Assembly (NCBI GenBank): GCA_013215445.1
Contig: JABSRA010000036.1
Span: forward strand, 1-45,135
Direction of reading: 5' to 3'
From: Oceanospirillaceae bacterium
GTDB lineage: Bacteria; Pseudomonadota; Gammaproteobacteria; Pseudomonadales; Balneatricaceae
Length of the DNA stretch: 45,135 bases
The notes beneath the pieces are model-generated. The model worked only from the letters and a program-made list of their open reading frames with translations, had not been told where the DNA came from and did no database searches. Every line of letters begins with the position of its first letter. Within the stretch, counting starts at the first letter, position 1. A program made the translations under genes and the position numbers. Of this stretch, positions 1 through 9,526 are shown piece after piece.

Positions 1-390
1 GATGCAGGTGCCACTTTGGTTATAAGCCCAGGTGTTTCTCAGCGCTTATTAGAAAAGGGACAAGACAATAAAGTGCCCTTTCTACCGGGTATTAGCAGCG
101 CTTCTGAACTGATGCAGATTATTGAGATGGGATATGCCAGGTCTAAGTTTTTCCCCGCAGAAGCGGCGGGCTCCATCGCGATGTTAAAGGCACTTAACGG
201 CCCTTTCGGACAAGTTAAATTCTGCCCTACCGGTGGCATTACACTGGAGAACGCCAACACCTTTCTCAGCTTGAACAATGTGATGTGTGTAGGAGGCTCT
301 TGGCTTTCACCCAAGGGATTAATCGATAAACAAGATTGGACGGCAATCACCCAGATCGCCAAACAGAGCTTAGCGCAGTGTCAGTTATAA
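1..390 (+). CDS. eda: KDPG/KHG aldolase, C-terminal part (5' end outside window)
   Basis: This is the C-terminal part of 2-dehydro-3-deoxy-phosphogluconate aldolase, which splits KDPG to pyruvate and glyceraldehyde-3-phosphate in the Entner-Doudoroff pathway in the cytosol. The reading frame is open from base 1, so the true start lies upstream. Visible signatures are the block reading KFFPAE, which carries the Schiff-base lysine, followed by PTGGI (phosphate-binding loop) and a C-terminal VGGSWL. A strong terminator follows. An IclR-type regulator lies convergently downstream; whether it regulates this gene cannot be told from the sequence. Confidence 0.93.
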   Translation, partial: DAGATLVISPGVSQRLLEKGQDNKVPFLPGISSASELMQIIEMGYARSKFFPAEAAGSIAMLKALNGPFGQVKFCPTGGITLENANTFLSLNNVMCVGGSWLSPKGLIDKQDWTAITQIAKQSLAQCQL

Positions 391-526
391 GCTGATACAG
401 CTAGGGAGCTCAGCGACTCAATAGAGTTACCTAACAAATCCTGTATTTCACTTACCTAAGAAATCATGAGTATTTACTGAAGGTTACTGGCCTAGTAACT
501 GCTCACTACTTTCTATTTTAAGCGAA

Positions 527-558
527 CCGGCAATTATTTTGATTGCCGGATTTTTTTT
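527..558 (+). terminator. Rho-independent terminator after eda
   Basis: An 8-bp perfect stem (CCGGCAAT / ATTGCCGG, 7-nt loop) is followed by A and a run of eight T. It ends eda transcription. On the other strand there is no T run, so it is probably one-directional. Confidence 0.9.
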
Positions 559-571
559 GCCTAAAGAAAAT

Positions 572-1381
572 TCAACTCCCCCAGCGACCACCGATAAATT
601 CGGTAATCAACATAGCGGTTTTCTTAACTTGTTCGCCCAGCCACTTCGCCCTCAGATCATCTATTCTCGCCAGAGGTCCAGATACTGAGATAGCGGCCAG
701 CGGATAACCGGTCTCATCAAAAAGACAGGCAGCAACACAGCGCAAACCCACAGCGTGCTCTTGATCGTCAAACACCCAACCTTGGGTGGCAGACGCTGCC
801 AACTCAGTGTTTAATTGCTGTTTTGAAGTGATTGTCCACGGCGTAATTCTGGTCAGCGTCAACTTATCTATCTGTGCTTTTCGCTCCTGTGTGGGTAAAC
901 CTGATAAAATAGCTTTACCCACTCCAGAGGCATGTAGCGGAGAGCTACTGCCCAAGGGAACCATCATGCGCATCATTTCACTGCACTGCTGCTGAGCAAT
1001 AATGACCGCTGTTTCGCCTTGCAAAATAGACAGATTTGACGTCTCACCCACTTGCTCCACTAAGCTTTGCATAAATGGCTTGGCCTGGCGCACGAAATCG
1101 CGGCCAGCCAAAAAAGCGTTACCTATTTTAAAACCAGTGGTGCCAATAAACCACAACTCACGATCTTGCTCTCGGCGCACAAAACCCTGCATTTCCAGGG
1201 TATTTAACAAGCGGTGTGCTGTGGAAGCAGGCAGACCCACCTGCTCGGCCAAATCTGTCAACAATACGCCCGATTGTTGTTCAGCTATTTTTTCCAGCAA
1301 TAGCAGCCCCCGCGATAAAGACTGCACCTGCCCGGTATGCTTACTGGTGGTTGCGGGTCGACCTGGTTTTGCTTTTTTCAT
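572..1381 (-). CDS. IclR-family transcriptional regulator
   Basis: This is a DNA-binding regulator of the IclR family. An N-terminal winged helix (about residues 20-80, with LLEKIAEQQSGVLLTDLAEQ and the helix around GLPASTAHRLLNTLE) is followed by a C-terminal effector-binding domain with the typical HASGVGKAIL motif and a conserved cysteine in RCVAACLFDE. The length (269 aa) is normal. The ATG at 1381, preceded by GGA, is preferred to a TTG three codons earlier. It has a Lys/Arg/Pro-rich N-terminal tail (KKAKPGRPA). It converges on eda. Its ligand is unknown; sugar-acid catabolism is a guess from the neighbour only. Confidence 0.9.
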   Translation of the reverse strand: MKKAKPGRPATTSKHTGQVQSLSRGLLLLEKIAEQQSGVLLTDLAEQVGLPASTAHRLLNTLEMQGFVRREQDRELWFIGTTGFKIGNAFLAGRDFVRQAKPFMQSLVEQVGETSNLSILQGETAVIIAQQQCSEMMRMMVPLGSSSPLHASGVGKAILSGLPTQERKAQIDKLTLTRITPWTITSKQQLNTELAASATQGWVFDDQEHAVGLRCVAACLFDETGYPLAAISVSGPLARIDDLRAKWLGEQVKKTAMLITEFIGGRWGS

Positions 1382-1484
1382 TAATTCCAAAGTGCTAATC
1401 TTTTATAAAAAGTTATATCGAATAGACATAGCCATCTCAACTACCCAGAACATCGACCGCTGACAGTCTGGATAGCACTGGTAG

Positions 1485-2111
1485 CTATTTGGTGCCGAAT
1501 ATTTTATCGCCGGCATCCCCCAACCCTGGAATAATATAGCCCTGCTCATTCAAATGGCTGTCGATAGCCCCGGTGAATAAATCCACATCGGGATGGGCCG
1601 CTTGAACTTTCGCTACTCCCTCGGGGGCAGCAACCAGTACTAGGGCTCTAATACTTTGACATCCGGCCTTTTTCAGCATATCGATAGTCGCTATCATAGA
1701 GCCTCCTGTCGCCAGCATTGGATCGACAATTAACGCGATGCGCTCATCAATATCATGTGCCAGCTTTTCAAAATAGGGAACCGGCTCTAGCGTCTCTTCA
1801 TCCCGATACAAACCCACTACTGAAATTTTGGCACTGGGCACCAGTTCTAGCACGCCGTCTAGCATACCCAAACCCGCTCTTAATATGGGTACGGCGGTGA
1901 TTTTCTTACCTTTAATACGCTGGGCAGTTATTTCACCACACCAACCTTCTAACTGATATTCTTCTAACTCTAGATCCTTGGTCGCCTCATAGGTAAGCAG
2001 GCAACCTACCTCCCCCGCTAGCTGCCGAAAATCTCTGGTGCTGATAGTTGCAGAACGCATTAACCCTATTTTGTGTTGGATCAATGGGTGTTTTATCTCA
2101 TATACGCTCAT
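1485..2111 (-). CDS. upp: Uracil phosphoribosyltransferase
   Basis: The enzyme converts uracil plus PRPP to UMP and pyrophosphate in pyrimidine salvage in the cytosol. The 208-residue length equals the E. coli enzyme. The PRPP-binding motif [13 protein letters not shown] is intact, as are the N-terminal [12 protein letters not shown] block and the uracil-binding C-terminal region ([17 protein letters not shown]). The gene stands alone between the IclR regulator and the DUF2333 gene, with a GAGAGA purine stretch before its ATG. Confidence 0.97.
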   Translation of the reverse strand: MSVYEIKHPLIQHKIGLMRSATISTRDFRQLAGEVGCLLTYEATKDLELEEYQLEGWCGEITAQRIKGKKITAVPILRAGLGMLDGVLELVPSAKISVVGLYRDEETLEPVPYFEKLAHDIDERIALIVDPMLATGGSMIATIDMLKKAGCQSIRALVLVAAPEGVAKVQAAHPDVDLFTGAIDSHLNEQGYIIPGLGDAGDKIFGTK

Positions 2112-2179
2112 TTTGTCTCTCTCACGTTGGCCGGGATTTTCCCAAGCTATCTTTCATTAATGTTAAATCTACAGAGTGA

Positions 2180-3211
2180 TTAACCTTTGGTTAACAGTTC
2201 TCTTAAATCAATTATTGCGGCATTCGCTCGGGTAATGTAGGACGACATCACCAGGGAGTGGTTTGCCCACAAGCCAAATTCTGCACCATTTAAGATGAGC
2301 GGACTCCACACAAAACCTTGCGTCGATTCTAGCTCTCTAATAATTTGCAACAAACTAATTCGTGCATTCTTTTTCTCCAATACTGCCGAGAAATCTTGGT
2401 CCACAGCTTTTAGTAAATGAATTAATGCCCAGGCGGTACCTCTCGCCTCATAGAACACATCATCTATCTTAGACCAGGGCGTTTTAACATCGATAAGCTG
2501 GTTAACGGCTGTCGATTGCGCTGCCTGAGCGTCACCCGCCAAATCGGTATTGAGACGACGCTGCCCGACACTGGCACTTAATCGTTGAGACAAACTCCCT
2601 AACCGAGTGCTTACTTCAGCCAGCCATCTATTGAGGTTATCGGCTCTGGCATAGAATTGCGCATTCTGAATAGCCGGATCACTCAAGCGGTCTTGATAAT
2701 TTTTTAAATAGCCGATGGCTTTTTTATATTCGCCTTCAGTGGCCGGAAATATCCAACTATCGTTATTAAAGTGTAATAGAGGTTCAGCTTTAATCAGGTC
2801 TTGATCTTCGGTGGATTGTGACTGCGAGCGGCTAAAGTCCTTGCGCATGGATCTGGCCATATCTCTCACTTGCACTAATACGCCAAACTCCCATCGGGGT
2901 ATATTATCCATCCAGACCCCTGGCAAAGTCTTATCATTACTCAAATAACCACCGGGTTTATACAGCAGTGCTTCTGTAATATGGATCAGCGCGCCATTGG
3001 TCGCCACACCCGTGACCATCTTTTCAGAAGTAGTGACTGGAGTAAGCTGTTTAGAGTACTGCGGAGCCACACTCCAGTAGAGTGCGAATCCGGTACTGAC
3101 TAGCAGGTATAACAACAGCCCCGCAAGCAGTGATTTTAGTATGGTACTGAACTGTAGAACTGCGACCAATTTATCCCAAAAACCCAACCAAAGACGCTGT
3201 AATAATTCCAA
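2180..3211 (-). CDS. DUF2333 family membrane-anchored protein
   Basis: This 343-residue protein has one N-terminal transmembrane segment (about residues 24-49) and a long extracytoplasmic, helix-rich domain containing the motif GVWMDNIPRWEFGVL. I recognise this as the DUF2333 family, conserved in gammaproteobacteria, with no established role. The start is TTG at 3211, supported by an AAGGGA Shine-Dalgarno sequence about 8 nt upstream. No in-frame ATG lies close by. It sits 21 bp downstream of the M23 peptidase on the same strand, so the two are probably co-transcribed and the protein may act at the envelope. Confidence 0.8.
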   Translation of the reverse strand: MELLQRLWLGFWDKLVAVLQFSTILKSLLAGLLLYLLVSTGFALYWSVAPQYSKQLTPVTTSEKMVTGVATNGALIHITEALLYKPGGYLSNDKTLPGVWMDNIPRWEFGVLVQVRDMARSMRKDFSRSQSQSTEDQDLIKAEPLLHFNNDSWIFPATEGEYKKAIGYLKNYQDRLSDPAIQNAQFYARADNLNRWLAEVSTRLGSLSQRLSASVGQRRLNTDLAGDAQAAQSTAVNQLIDVKTPWSKIDDVFYEARGTAWALIHLLKAVDQDFSAVLEKKNARISLLQIIRELESTQGFVWSPLILNGAEFGLWANHSLVMSSYITRANAAIIDLRELLTKG

Positions 3212-3232
3212 AATAGATCCCTTTCCCTGTGA

Positions 3233-4570
3233 CTAACCGCTGTGTGATGCTGTATTTTTGATACTGCTGATATCTTTGCTTTCCATCAGCTCTATTAAAT
3301 CTGACACTCTTCTCTTATAAGCTAGCATTGATTTACGATCGACACCAATGGCGATAGGCACTTTACTACCCATCGCATTAATAGCTTTTTTATTCACATG
3401 GAATTCATAGTGTAAATGCGCACCTGTCGATGCACCCGAATTACCACTGAGCGCAATCTTTTGTCCACGTTTAATACGCTGTCCTTTACGCACTAGCGAC
3501 TTACTCAAATGTAAAAACCTACTGCGATATTTATAACTGTGTTCAATTTCAATATAGAGGCCCGCGTATTTATGACGCACCACGCGCTTGACTCGACCAT
3601 CACCGGGGGCGTAAATAGGCGTTCCCGTGGGTACTGCAAAATCAGTGCCGTTATGGGGGCGAATCAGCTTGGTAATTGGGTGTCTTCTACGTGGATTAAA
3701 ACTGGAGGATATTCGAAATTTCCCCTTCACCGGATAGCGAGTAAAAGCTCGCTCTAGACCTTCACCTTTGCTGTCGAAGAAATTACCTTTATAAGAAAAC
3801 GCTGAATACACGTTACTTCGATTAAAAAATCGAACACCCTCGATTTTGGTATTGCCAGTGGGCTGCTCTCCGATAAATTGACTGGACAAAACAATTTGGA
3901 ATTTATCTCCAGCCGCAGTACTTCGAGAAAAATTTATTTTCGACTTTAATAATCGTCCTATCACCGCAACATCAGTAGCGGGTAGACCTAAAGCGACGGC
4001 TGATTTATAAAAGCTACTATTCTTCTTAATTTCACCGATGATGCGCTGTTGTCGCCACTCGCCTTCTAACAAGGTTTCCTTATATTCAAACCCCTCACCC
4101 TTACGCACAAAAGCAACTTGGTGCTCAATACCTAACACTTGCTCCATTTTGATCAAGACGACTTGCTCGCTGCTGAAATCGTCGATTTCGCTCAACCAAA
4201 ACAAATATTTATCGCCCTTGTTGATCACATCCAAAGTAAGTACGTTTTTATCCGCCTCCAGTATTTTACTCATCGTCGAGGACAAATTAAACAGGGAGAA
4301 TAGCTCACCTAATGTATCTCCATTGGCCACTATCCATTCATAATCAGGTAGATTAATCGTTTCATGCACGGTTTCAGCTATTGACTGATATTGAGGATCG
4401 TCAAGCTTAGGCATGTTTAACACCTGAAAATTAGACGAGCTAGCCGTCGGCAGCACTAGCAACAACAGACAAAACAGGGTCAGTCCCAGTACGATCTTAC
4501 GGTGCAACTCTGGCAGCCAAAGATACAGCTTAGATATTTCCCCAGCGTGCTTTTTGATTCGACTCAACAT
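3233..4570 (-). CDS. M23 family (LytM/OapA-type) peptidoglycan DD-metalloendopeptidase
   Basis: This is a probable zinc endopeptidase that cuts peptidoglycan cross-links in the periplasm (MepM-like). It has an N-terminal hydrophobic anchor (about residues 28-47), an OapA/LysM-like region with VANGDTLGELFSLFNLS (about 80-100), then a C-terminal peptidase M23 domain. The zinc ligands are visible as HNGTDFAVPTGTP and HLHYEFHVN, with the further catalytic histidine in RFLHLSKS. Length 445 aa is typical for the MepM/YebA type. It is downstream of rpe, separated by a repeat element, and just upstream of the DUF2333 gene. Confidence 0.9.
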   Translation of the reverse strand: MLSRIKKHAGEISKLYLWLPELHRKIVLGLTLFCLLLLVLPTASSSNFQVLNMPKLDDPQYQSIAETVHETINLPDYEWIVANGDTLGELFSLFNLSSTMSKILEADKNVLTLDVINKGDKYLFWLSEIDDFSSEQVVLIKMEQVLGIEHQVAFVRKGEGFEYKETLLEGEWRQQRIIGEIKKNSSFYKSAVALGLPATDVAVIGRLLKSKINFSRSTAAGDKFQIVLSSQFIGEQPTGNTKIEGVRFFNRSNVYSAFSYKGNFFDSKGEGLERAFTRYPVKGKFRISSSFNPRRRHPITKLIRPHNGTDFAVPTGTPIYAPGDGRVKRVVRHKYAGLYIEIEHSYKYRSRFLHLSKSLVRKGQRIKRGQKIALSGNSGASTGAHLHYEFHVNKKAINAMGSKVPIAIGVDRKSMLAYKRRVSDLIELMESKDISSIKNTASHSG

Positions 4571-4602
4571 CTATTTACAAACTATTCCTATTAATAATTC
4601 AG

Positions 4603-4764
4603 CGAGACCTCAGTATAACCGCTACGCTCGGTAATACGGGGTTAAAAACCGGCTCAATATGCTCATTTACACCAGTAACCCTCTTAAACATGAGACCCTG
4701 ACTCCGCTATTTCACTGGTTATTTCGTTGTCTTACCATTCACTCGTGACGTTATGCGAAGGGCT
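4603..4764. repeat. MITE-like interspersed repeat, copy 1
   Basis: This intergenic element starts GCGAGACCTCAGTATAAC and ends GTTATGCGAAGGGCTC. Its core (around 4623-4675, with CTACGCTCGGTAATACGG and GTTAAAAACCGGCTCAA) is nearly identical to copy 2 at 18893-19033 and recognisable inverted at 20665-20826. This copy carries about 20 extra bases around 4680-4702. It lies about 35 bp after the rpe stop codon, between rpe and the M23 gene. It has no coding capacity. Confidence 0.75.
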
Positions 4765-4798
4765 CTGTGTGGTATTCTCTGGACCACCAGTAGACCTT

Positions 4799-5467
4799 CT
4801 AAACGCTGGCAAGTTTCTCACGCATCTTGGCAATTGTCTGCGCATAGTCATCCGTCTTAAATATAGCGGATCCAGCAACAAAAGTATCTGCCCCTGCGGC
4901 GGCTATTTGAGCAATATTCTCCAAGGTCACTCCACCATCTACTTCAAGACGTATATCGAGCCCAGCTGCATCAATCAGCTGGCGAACTTGGGTCAATTTA
5001 GTCAAGGTAGAGGGAATAAACTGTTGCCCACCAAATCCTGGATTAACCGACATCAGTAAAATCATATCTAGTTTATCTAACACATGATCTAAATAATGAA
5101 GCGGGGTAGCCGGGTTAAACACCAGCCCAGCTTTGCACCCCCCGTCTTTAATTATCTGCAGTGATCTATCGATATGCTCTGACGCTTCTGGATGAAAAGT
5201 TATATAACTGGCACCCGCTTCAATAAACTGCTCAATCATGGAATCTACAGGTTTAACCATTAAGTGCACATCGATGGGCGCCGTAATACCAAACTTTCTC
5301 AATGCGCTGCAGACCATAGGCCCTATGGTAAGGTTGGGCACATAGTGATTGTCCATGACATCAAAGTGAACAATATCAGCTCCGCAGGCGAGTACATGTT
5401 CAACTTCCTCACCTAATCGAGCAAAATCAGCGGCCAAAATAGAGGGGGCTATCTTATAACTTTTCAT
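4799..5467 (-). CDS. rpe: Ribulose-phosphate 3-epimerase
   Basis: The enzyme interconverts ribulose-5-phosphate and xylulose-5-phosphate in the pentose phosphate pathway. The 222-residue TIM barrel has the family signatures: the N-terminal [30 protein letters not shown] with the catalytic Asp and metal ligands, [23 protein letters not shown] and LEVDGGV, and a phosphate-binding AGSAIF near the C terminus. The ATG at 5467 is taken rather than the preceding TTG codon. The gene is divergent from the DUF3530 gene. Confidence 0.97.
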   Translation of the reverse strand: MKSYKIAPSILAADFARLGEEVEHVLACGADIVHFDVMDNHYVPNLTIGPMVCSALRKFGITAPIDVHLMVKPVDSMIEQFIEAGASYITFHPEASEHIDRSLQIIKDGGCKAGLVFNPATPLHYLDHVLDKLDMILLMSVNPGFGGQQFIPSTLTKLTQVRQLIDAAGLDIRLEVDGGVTLENIAQIAAAGADTFVAGSAIFKTDDYAQTIAKMREKLASV

Positions 5468-5585
5468 CAATACACCTTATTTCACATTGCTTTTTTTTCG
5501 CTAGTTTTTTGCGCTATATTGTATCTAAATGACAGGCGTATTAATATCCTTAGACTTTTAAATTTTGTGTGAAAAAGATTTCTTT

Positions 5586-6710
5586 ATGAAAAACCTATTA
5601 TTATTCAGTCTATATAGTCTCATCGGCCTATCGAACCAGCTACATGCAGAAGAGCATAAAACCACTAAGACCGCTGATACAGCCGCTGAAAGCGAGCAAC
5701 AGGCAGTTTTCCCAAGGGTCATACCTGATCCATACAGTGACAGGCAGCGTGATATAGCTGGTTTTTTAGAGGGCAGTGTCACTGAGGTTATTGCGCTGCA
5801 AGCCCTAGAACAAGAATTTTCAATCTACTTTCTAGGTGCCGATGAAAAAGAGCCGATTGGCAGTATTCTATTTTTTCCCGACCAGCGCAACCACTCTGAC
5901 TGGCCTATTAACCTCAATCCTCTGCGGGTCGGATTAACTCGCTACAAATGGCAAACCGCGGTCCTTACTCTTCCGGAGATAATTACCCCCGCCATTCCCA
6001 AGCGATCGGTATACACAGCTGAAGACGTGACGGGTGCCGACCAGCAGCAAGAGAATAGTGACGCTGCTACTGATACGGATACGGATATTGCGACTAAAAC
6101 AGATGACGATGCTGCTCTCGAGGCGACTGAGAAACAAAATGAGGCAGCTGATACCACGAATAAAGAAGATGACCCAGTTGAAAAACTTAAGTCAATGGCT
6201 GAGATCACCTTAGCGAGAGCCACTGCGACAGTAGAACTTTTAAAACAAACCACTGAGCCAATTATTATTATTGGGATAGGTCAAGGTGCTACTTGGGCCG
6301 CAGCGTTCGCACAGACAATCACTGACGAAGCATTGCAGAACTCCCGATTATTATTAATCAATCCTCAGCAAGCTACTGATCCTAGTGTAGCGAAGCTAAC
6401 CGCGCTAATTAAAAACGTGAAAGTAAATACCTTCGACATATACACACCAATCAATGCATCGCCCACTAATCCCAATGACCCAGCCCACAGACGCAAACGG
6501 GCCGCAAATTTATCTGAAATAGAAAGCTATCAACAAATTAAAGCACCAGCGAGCGCCTGGACTGCCGGTGGTAATCAATGGCTATTCAGAAAAATCCGCG
6601 GTTTAATCAAAAATGATCTTGAAAAATCGTTAGACGAGCAGCAAGAAATGGCTGAAGAAGCCGTCGTCGAAGAGAAAGTCAACCAGATGCCCGGTGGCAA
6701 TAACAACTAG
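5586..6710 (+). CDS. DUF3530 family exported alpha/beta-hydrolase-like protein
   Basis: This predicted periplasmic protein has a signal peptide (MKNLLLFSLYSLIGLSNQLHA). The start is placed at the ATG at 5586, because the frame opens earlier at a TTG without making a better signal. The fold is hydrolase-like (GSILFFPDQRNHSDWP, then IIIIGIGQGATWAAAFA), but the nucleophile elbow reads GxGxGQG with no serine, so hydrolase activity is doubtful. Residues about 145-195 are an acidic, Asp/Thr/Glu-rich low-complexity insert. I recognise DUF3530, whose function is unknown. The gene is divergent from rpe. Confidence 0.75.
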   Translation: MKNLLLFSLYSLIGLSNQLHAEEHKTTKTADTAAESEQQAVFPRVIPDPYSDRQRDIAGFLEGSVTEVIALQALEQEFSIYFLGADEKEPIGSILFFPDQRNHSDWPINLNPLRVGLTRYKWQTAVLTLPEIITPAIPKRSVYTAEDVTGADQQQENSDAATDTDTDIATKTDDDAALEATEKQNEAADTTNKEDDPVEKLKSMAEITLARATATVELLKQTTEPIIIIGIGQGATWAAAFAQTITDEALQNSRLLLINPQQATDPSVAKLTALIKNVKVNTFDIYTPINASPTNPNDPAHRRKRAANLSEIESYQQIKAPASAWTAGGNQWLFRKIRGLIKNDLEKSLDEQQEMAEEAVVEEKVNQMPGGNNN

Positions 6711-6772
6711 TGACACTCTCTTCTTGACCAGCCAAAGTAAAAACGCGACTGTTTTGCGGCCCGTTTAACCCG

Positions 6773-7570
6773 CTATTGTTTACGCGCTGTTTTGACAATA
6801 TCGTAGGCCGCTTGTATCTCCTGGGTTTTCTCTTTGGCCAGCAACATCATTTCAGGCGGAAGCCCCTTTGCTACCAGCTTATCTGGGTGATGCTGGCTCA
6901 TCAGCCGGCGATAAGCCTTTTTCAGTGCAGGATCATCCACTGTCGCACTCACACCTAATACTTGATAGGCATCTTCAAGACTCTCCTCAGACGTCTGCTG
7001 CCCTTGGAAAGACTGCTGCGCCTGCATTCTGGAGAGAAGCTGGTTCATATCCTCTTGAGACATTTTCAAAAAAGTGCAGACTTGCTGGATTACTTTCAAC
7101 TCGTTAGGCGAAATTTCTCCATCTGCCATCGCCGCTTGCAATTGAATTTCTAAAAACATTATTTTAACGGCGCTGCGTCTTTGGATCAACAAACTCAGAG
7201 GCCGCAGCACAGCAGCCAAATCAAAATCTGCCGCCTTACCCTCAGCGAAATACACCATCGCCTGACGTTTTTTTGCATCGTCTAAGCGCATCCTAAGCAT
7301 GACGTCTCTGGCAAACTGAATTTCATGCTCTGTTACTCTGCCATCTGCCTTGGCAACTTTACCCATCACCGCAAAAGTCGCTTTAAAAAACAGCGCCTGC
7401 GGCGACTTCTCCCCCAATACAAGATTGATCAGCCAGCGGTTGATATACCATCCAACTGCCGCTCCAAATAAGAGTCCGAAAAATCCACCCGTCCAAAAGC
7501 CAATCCCGCCGCCAACTATCAAACCGGTTCTAAATCGCATAATATTCTGCATCATTTGCCGTGTCACCAT
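6773..7570 (-). CDS. djlA: Co-chaperone DjlA (TerB-like plus J domain)
   Basis: This is an inner-membrane-anchored DnaK co-chaperone. An N-terminal glycine-rich transmembrane segment (about residues 14-42, GLIVGGGIGFWTGGFFGLLF) is followed by a TerB-like helical domain (about 60-170) and a C-terminal J domain (about 200-265) with the essential HPD motif in SQHHPDKL. Length 265 is close to E. coli DjlA (271). It lies 15 bp after murU on the same strand, probably in the amgK-murU-djlA transcript. Confidence 0.95.
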   Translation of the reverse strand: MVTRQMMQNIMRFRTGLIVGGGIGFWTGGFFGLLFGAAVGWYINRWLINLVLGEKSPQALFFKATFAVMGKVAKADGRVTEHEIQFARDVMLRMRLDDAKKRQAMVYFAEGKAADFDLAAVLRPLSLLIQRRSAVKIMFLEIQLQAAMADGEISPNELKVIQQVCTFLKMSQEDMNQLLSRMQAQQSFQGQQTSEESLEDAYQVLGVSATVDDPALKKAYRRLMSQHHPDKLVAKGLPPEMMLLAKEKTQEIQAAYDIVKTARKQ

Positions 7571-7585
7571 TATTACAATTATCTA

Positions 7586-8296
7586 TCAATCATTTATTTT
7601 ATTAGACTGTTTTTGCAGTGCCAACCGCCACTGTTTGGCCAAGGCTAACCGCTCAATAGTGCCTACGTCAATCCACTTATCAGGGAGCCGCTCGCCGCTA
7701 ATCAAACCTTGCCCCATATACTTCCTAAATAAAGAGCCCAAGCTAAATTTAGTTTTCTCACAGCCTGCAAATAATTGCGGTGTCAGTATACTAATGCCAG
7801 AGAAAGTCACTTTAGACTCCGCCTTACTTTGCTCAGAATCGATTAGCAACCCCGACGCATCCAGATAAAAATCACCAGTGGGATTATGCACAGGGTTTTC
7901 TACCATGTACAGATGCGCTAATCCACTGATAGAAGACGAAACCTTAGTAAAATCAAAATCGCACATAATATCAGCATTAATCACTAAAAAAGGCTGACCT
8001 CCCTCACTGAGTTCCTCTAGGGCCGAATAGACTCCACCTCCTGTTTCCAGCGCATGTCGCTCACAATACAGACTCACTTCCAATGAGCCCCGATACTGAT
8101 CCCTAAAATATTCCTCTAGTTGCGCTGATAGCCAAGAGACATTGACCACCACACTGCTAAACCCAGCTGTTTCTAAATTATCTAGATGGTATTCAATTAA
8201 AGGTTTATCTAACACTTTGATCAAAGGTTTAGGGGTTGCTACCGTCAGGGCTTGCATTCGACTACCCCGTCCCGCTGCCAAAACCATCGCTTTCAT
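7586..8296 (-). CDS. murU: N-acetylmuramate-1-phosphate uridylyltransferase
   Basis: MurU makes UDP-MurNAc from MurNAc-1-phosphate and UTP, in the peptidoglycan recycling route found in Pseudomonas and relatives that bypasses de novo synthesis (and so fosfomycin inhibition). The nucleotidyltransferase signature AMVLAAGRGSRMQ is at the N terminus, followed by TPKPLIKVLDKPLIEYHL and the metal-binding VINADIMCDFD. The start is set at 8296, because the ATG there overlaps the amgK stop as ATGA. An 18-codon longer frame upstream lies inside amgK and is not needed. 236 aa. Confidence 0.92.
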   Translation of the reverse strand: MKAMVLAAGRGSRMQALTVATPKPLIKVLDKPLIEYHLDNLETAGFSSVVVNVSWLSAQLEEYFRDQYRGSLEVSLYCERHALETGGGVYSALEELSEGGQPFLVINADIMCDFDFTKVSSSISGLAHLYMVENPVHNPTGDFYLDASGLLIDSEQSKAESKVTFSGISILTPQLFAGCEKTKFSLGSLFRKYMGQGLISGERLPDKWIDVGTIERLALAKQWRLALQKQSNKIND

Positions 8297-9297
8297 CGCT
8301 GGTACCATGACTGCTTGTGCACCACTGGCATCATTGTTTGGGTAAGCCATCGATCAAACTCTCTAAGCTCGGGGTATTTTTTTGATACCTTTAACACATA
8401 ATTTAAAACCCGTGGAATATCAGCGAGGTAAGATTTCTTCCCCTCATCCATCGCCAATCGGATGAATAAACCTAACACTTTTAAGTGACGCTGTAGCCCG
8501 ATCAAATCAAACCAGCGTACAAAATCACTTTTTGCAATCGGCTGCTGCAAAAGCTCTGAGTGGTTTAATACCCGCAGATACTCATTGATTAATAGATTAA
8601 TTTGCTCATCACTTAACCGTAAATAACAGTCTTTAAGCAGGGAAACTAGATCGTATGCCAAAGGTCCGCACACGGCATCCTGAAAATCAATCACTCCAAG
8701 GCCCTGATCACTAATCAGCAAATTACGCGAGTGAAAGTCCCTATGCATAGTGACTTGAGGCTGCTCTAATGAATTTTGAATAAGCAGTGCATAGACGTTA
8801 TCGAGTAACGATGGTTTTACCAGCGCCAATTGATGTTGCACCATCCAAGTGTCAAAAATTTGTAATTCGCGCTGCAAAAAGCGCTGATCAAAAACCACCA
8901 ATCCCTGTGTTGAGGCTGCTTGAATTTTGTGTAATTGTCTAATTGCCTGACGATAACGCTCCATATTAATACTGGGTTTGGAGCAATCGTATAAGTGGAC
9001 TGAGCCAAAATCCTCTAACATCATGTAGCCATTTTTTTCATCAACATGAAATACTTCAGGAACATTAATCCCCTGCCGCTTCCATGACTTGGCAATTGAT
9101 ATAAAAATATTGTTATCGATACGCTCCTGGGGACTGACCACGATAATTGAACAGAAACCTGTGCTTTCCAACCTAAAATATTGCCGGCAGCTAGCATCCC
9201 CTTGCATTGGCAGAATTTCCCAGCTATGCCCTAATGACAATTTCCTCTCATTTATCAGCGATTCAACCCAGTTATTTAATTTTAAAAAACACGCCAT
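8293..9297 (-). CDS. amgK: Anomeric MurNAc/GlcNAc kinase
   Basis: AmgK phosphorylates the anomeric carbon of MurNAc/GlcNAc released by cell-wall turnover and feeds MurU. The 334-residue aminoglycoside phosphotransferase-like fold shows the catalytic loop TMHRDFHSRNLLI and the metal-binding GVIDFQDAVCGPLAYDLVSL. It is translationally coupled to murU (ATGA overlap at 8293-8296) and divergent from lptD across a 229-bp AT-rich gap, as I recall for Pseudomonas. Confidence 0.93.
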   Translation of the reverse strand: MACFLKLNNWVESLINERKLSLGHSWEILPMQGDASCRQYFRLESTGFCSIIVVSPQERIDNNIFISIAKSWKRQGINVPEVFHVDEKNGYMMLEDFGSVHLYDCSKPSINMERYRQAIRQLHKIQAASTQGLVVFDQRFLQRELQIFDTWMVQHQLALVKPSLLDNVYALLIQNSLEQPQVTMHRDFHSRNLLISDQGLGVIDFQDAVCGPLAYDLVSLLKDCYLRLSDEQINLLINEYLRVLNHSELLQQPIAKSDFVRWFDLIGLQRHLKVLGLFIRLAMDEGKKSYLADIPRVLNYVLKVSKKYPELREFDRWLTQTMMPVVHKQSWYQR

Positions 9298-9526
9298 CTT
9301 CTATTATTTCCACAAATACTGTAATTCATCGGTTATATGTTCTATTATCCGTCTTTCTTAATCATCTATAAAGAAGCAGTGATTAGCTTTACAACTTTTT
9401 ATCGGTATTAAAATGATGCGTTCATTTTATCAATATCAGTTAATAAGCACTATTATTTCAGCAGATTAGACAATATTCAATTTTTCGACTAAAAATAATT
9501 ATTTTACACAGGCCGGATCAATATAG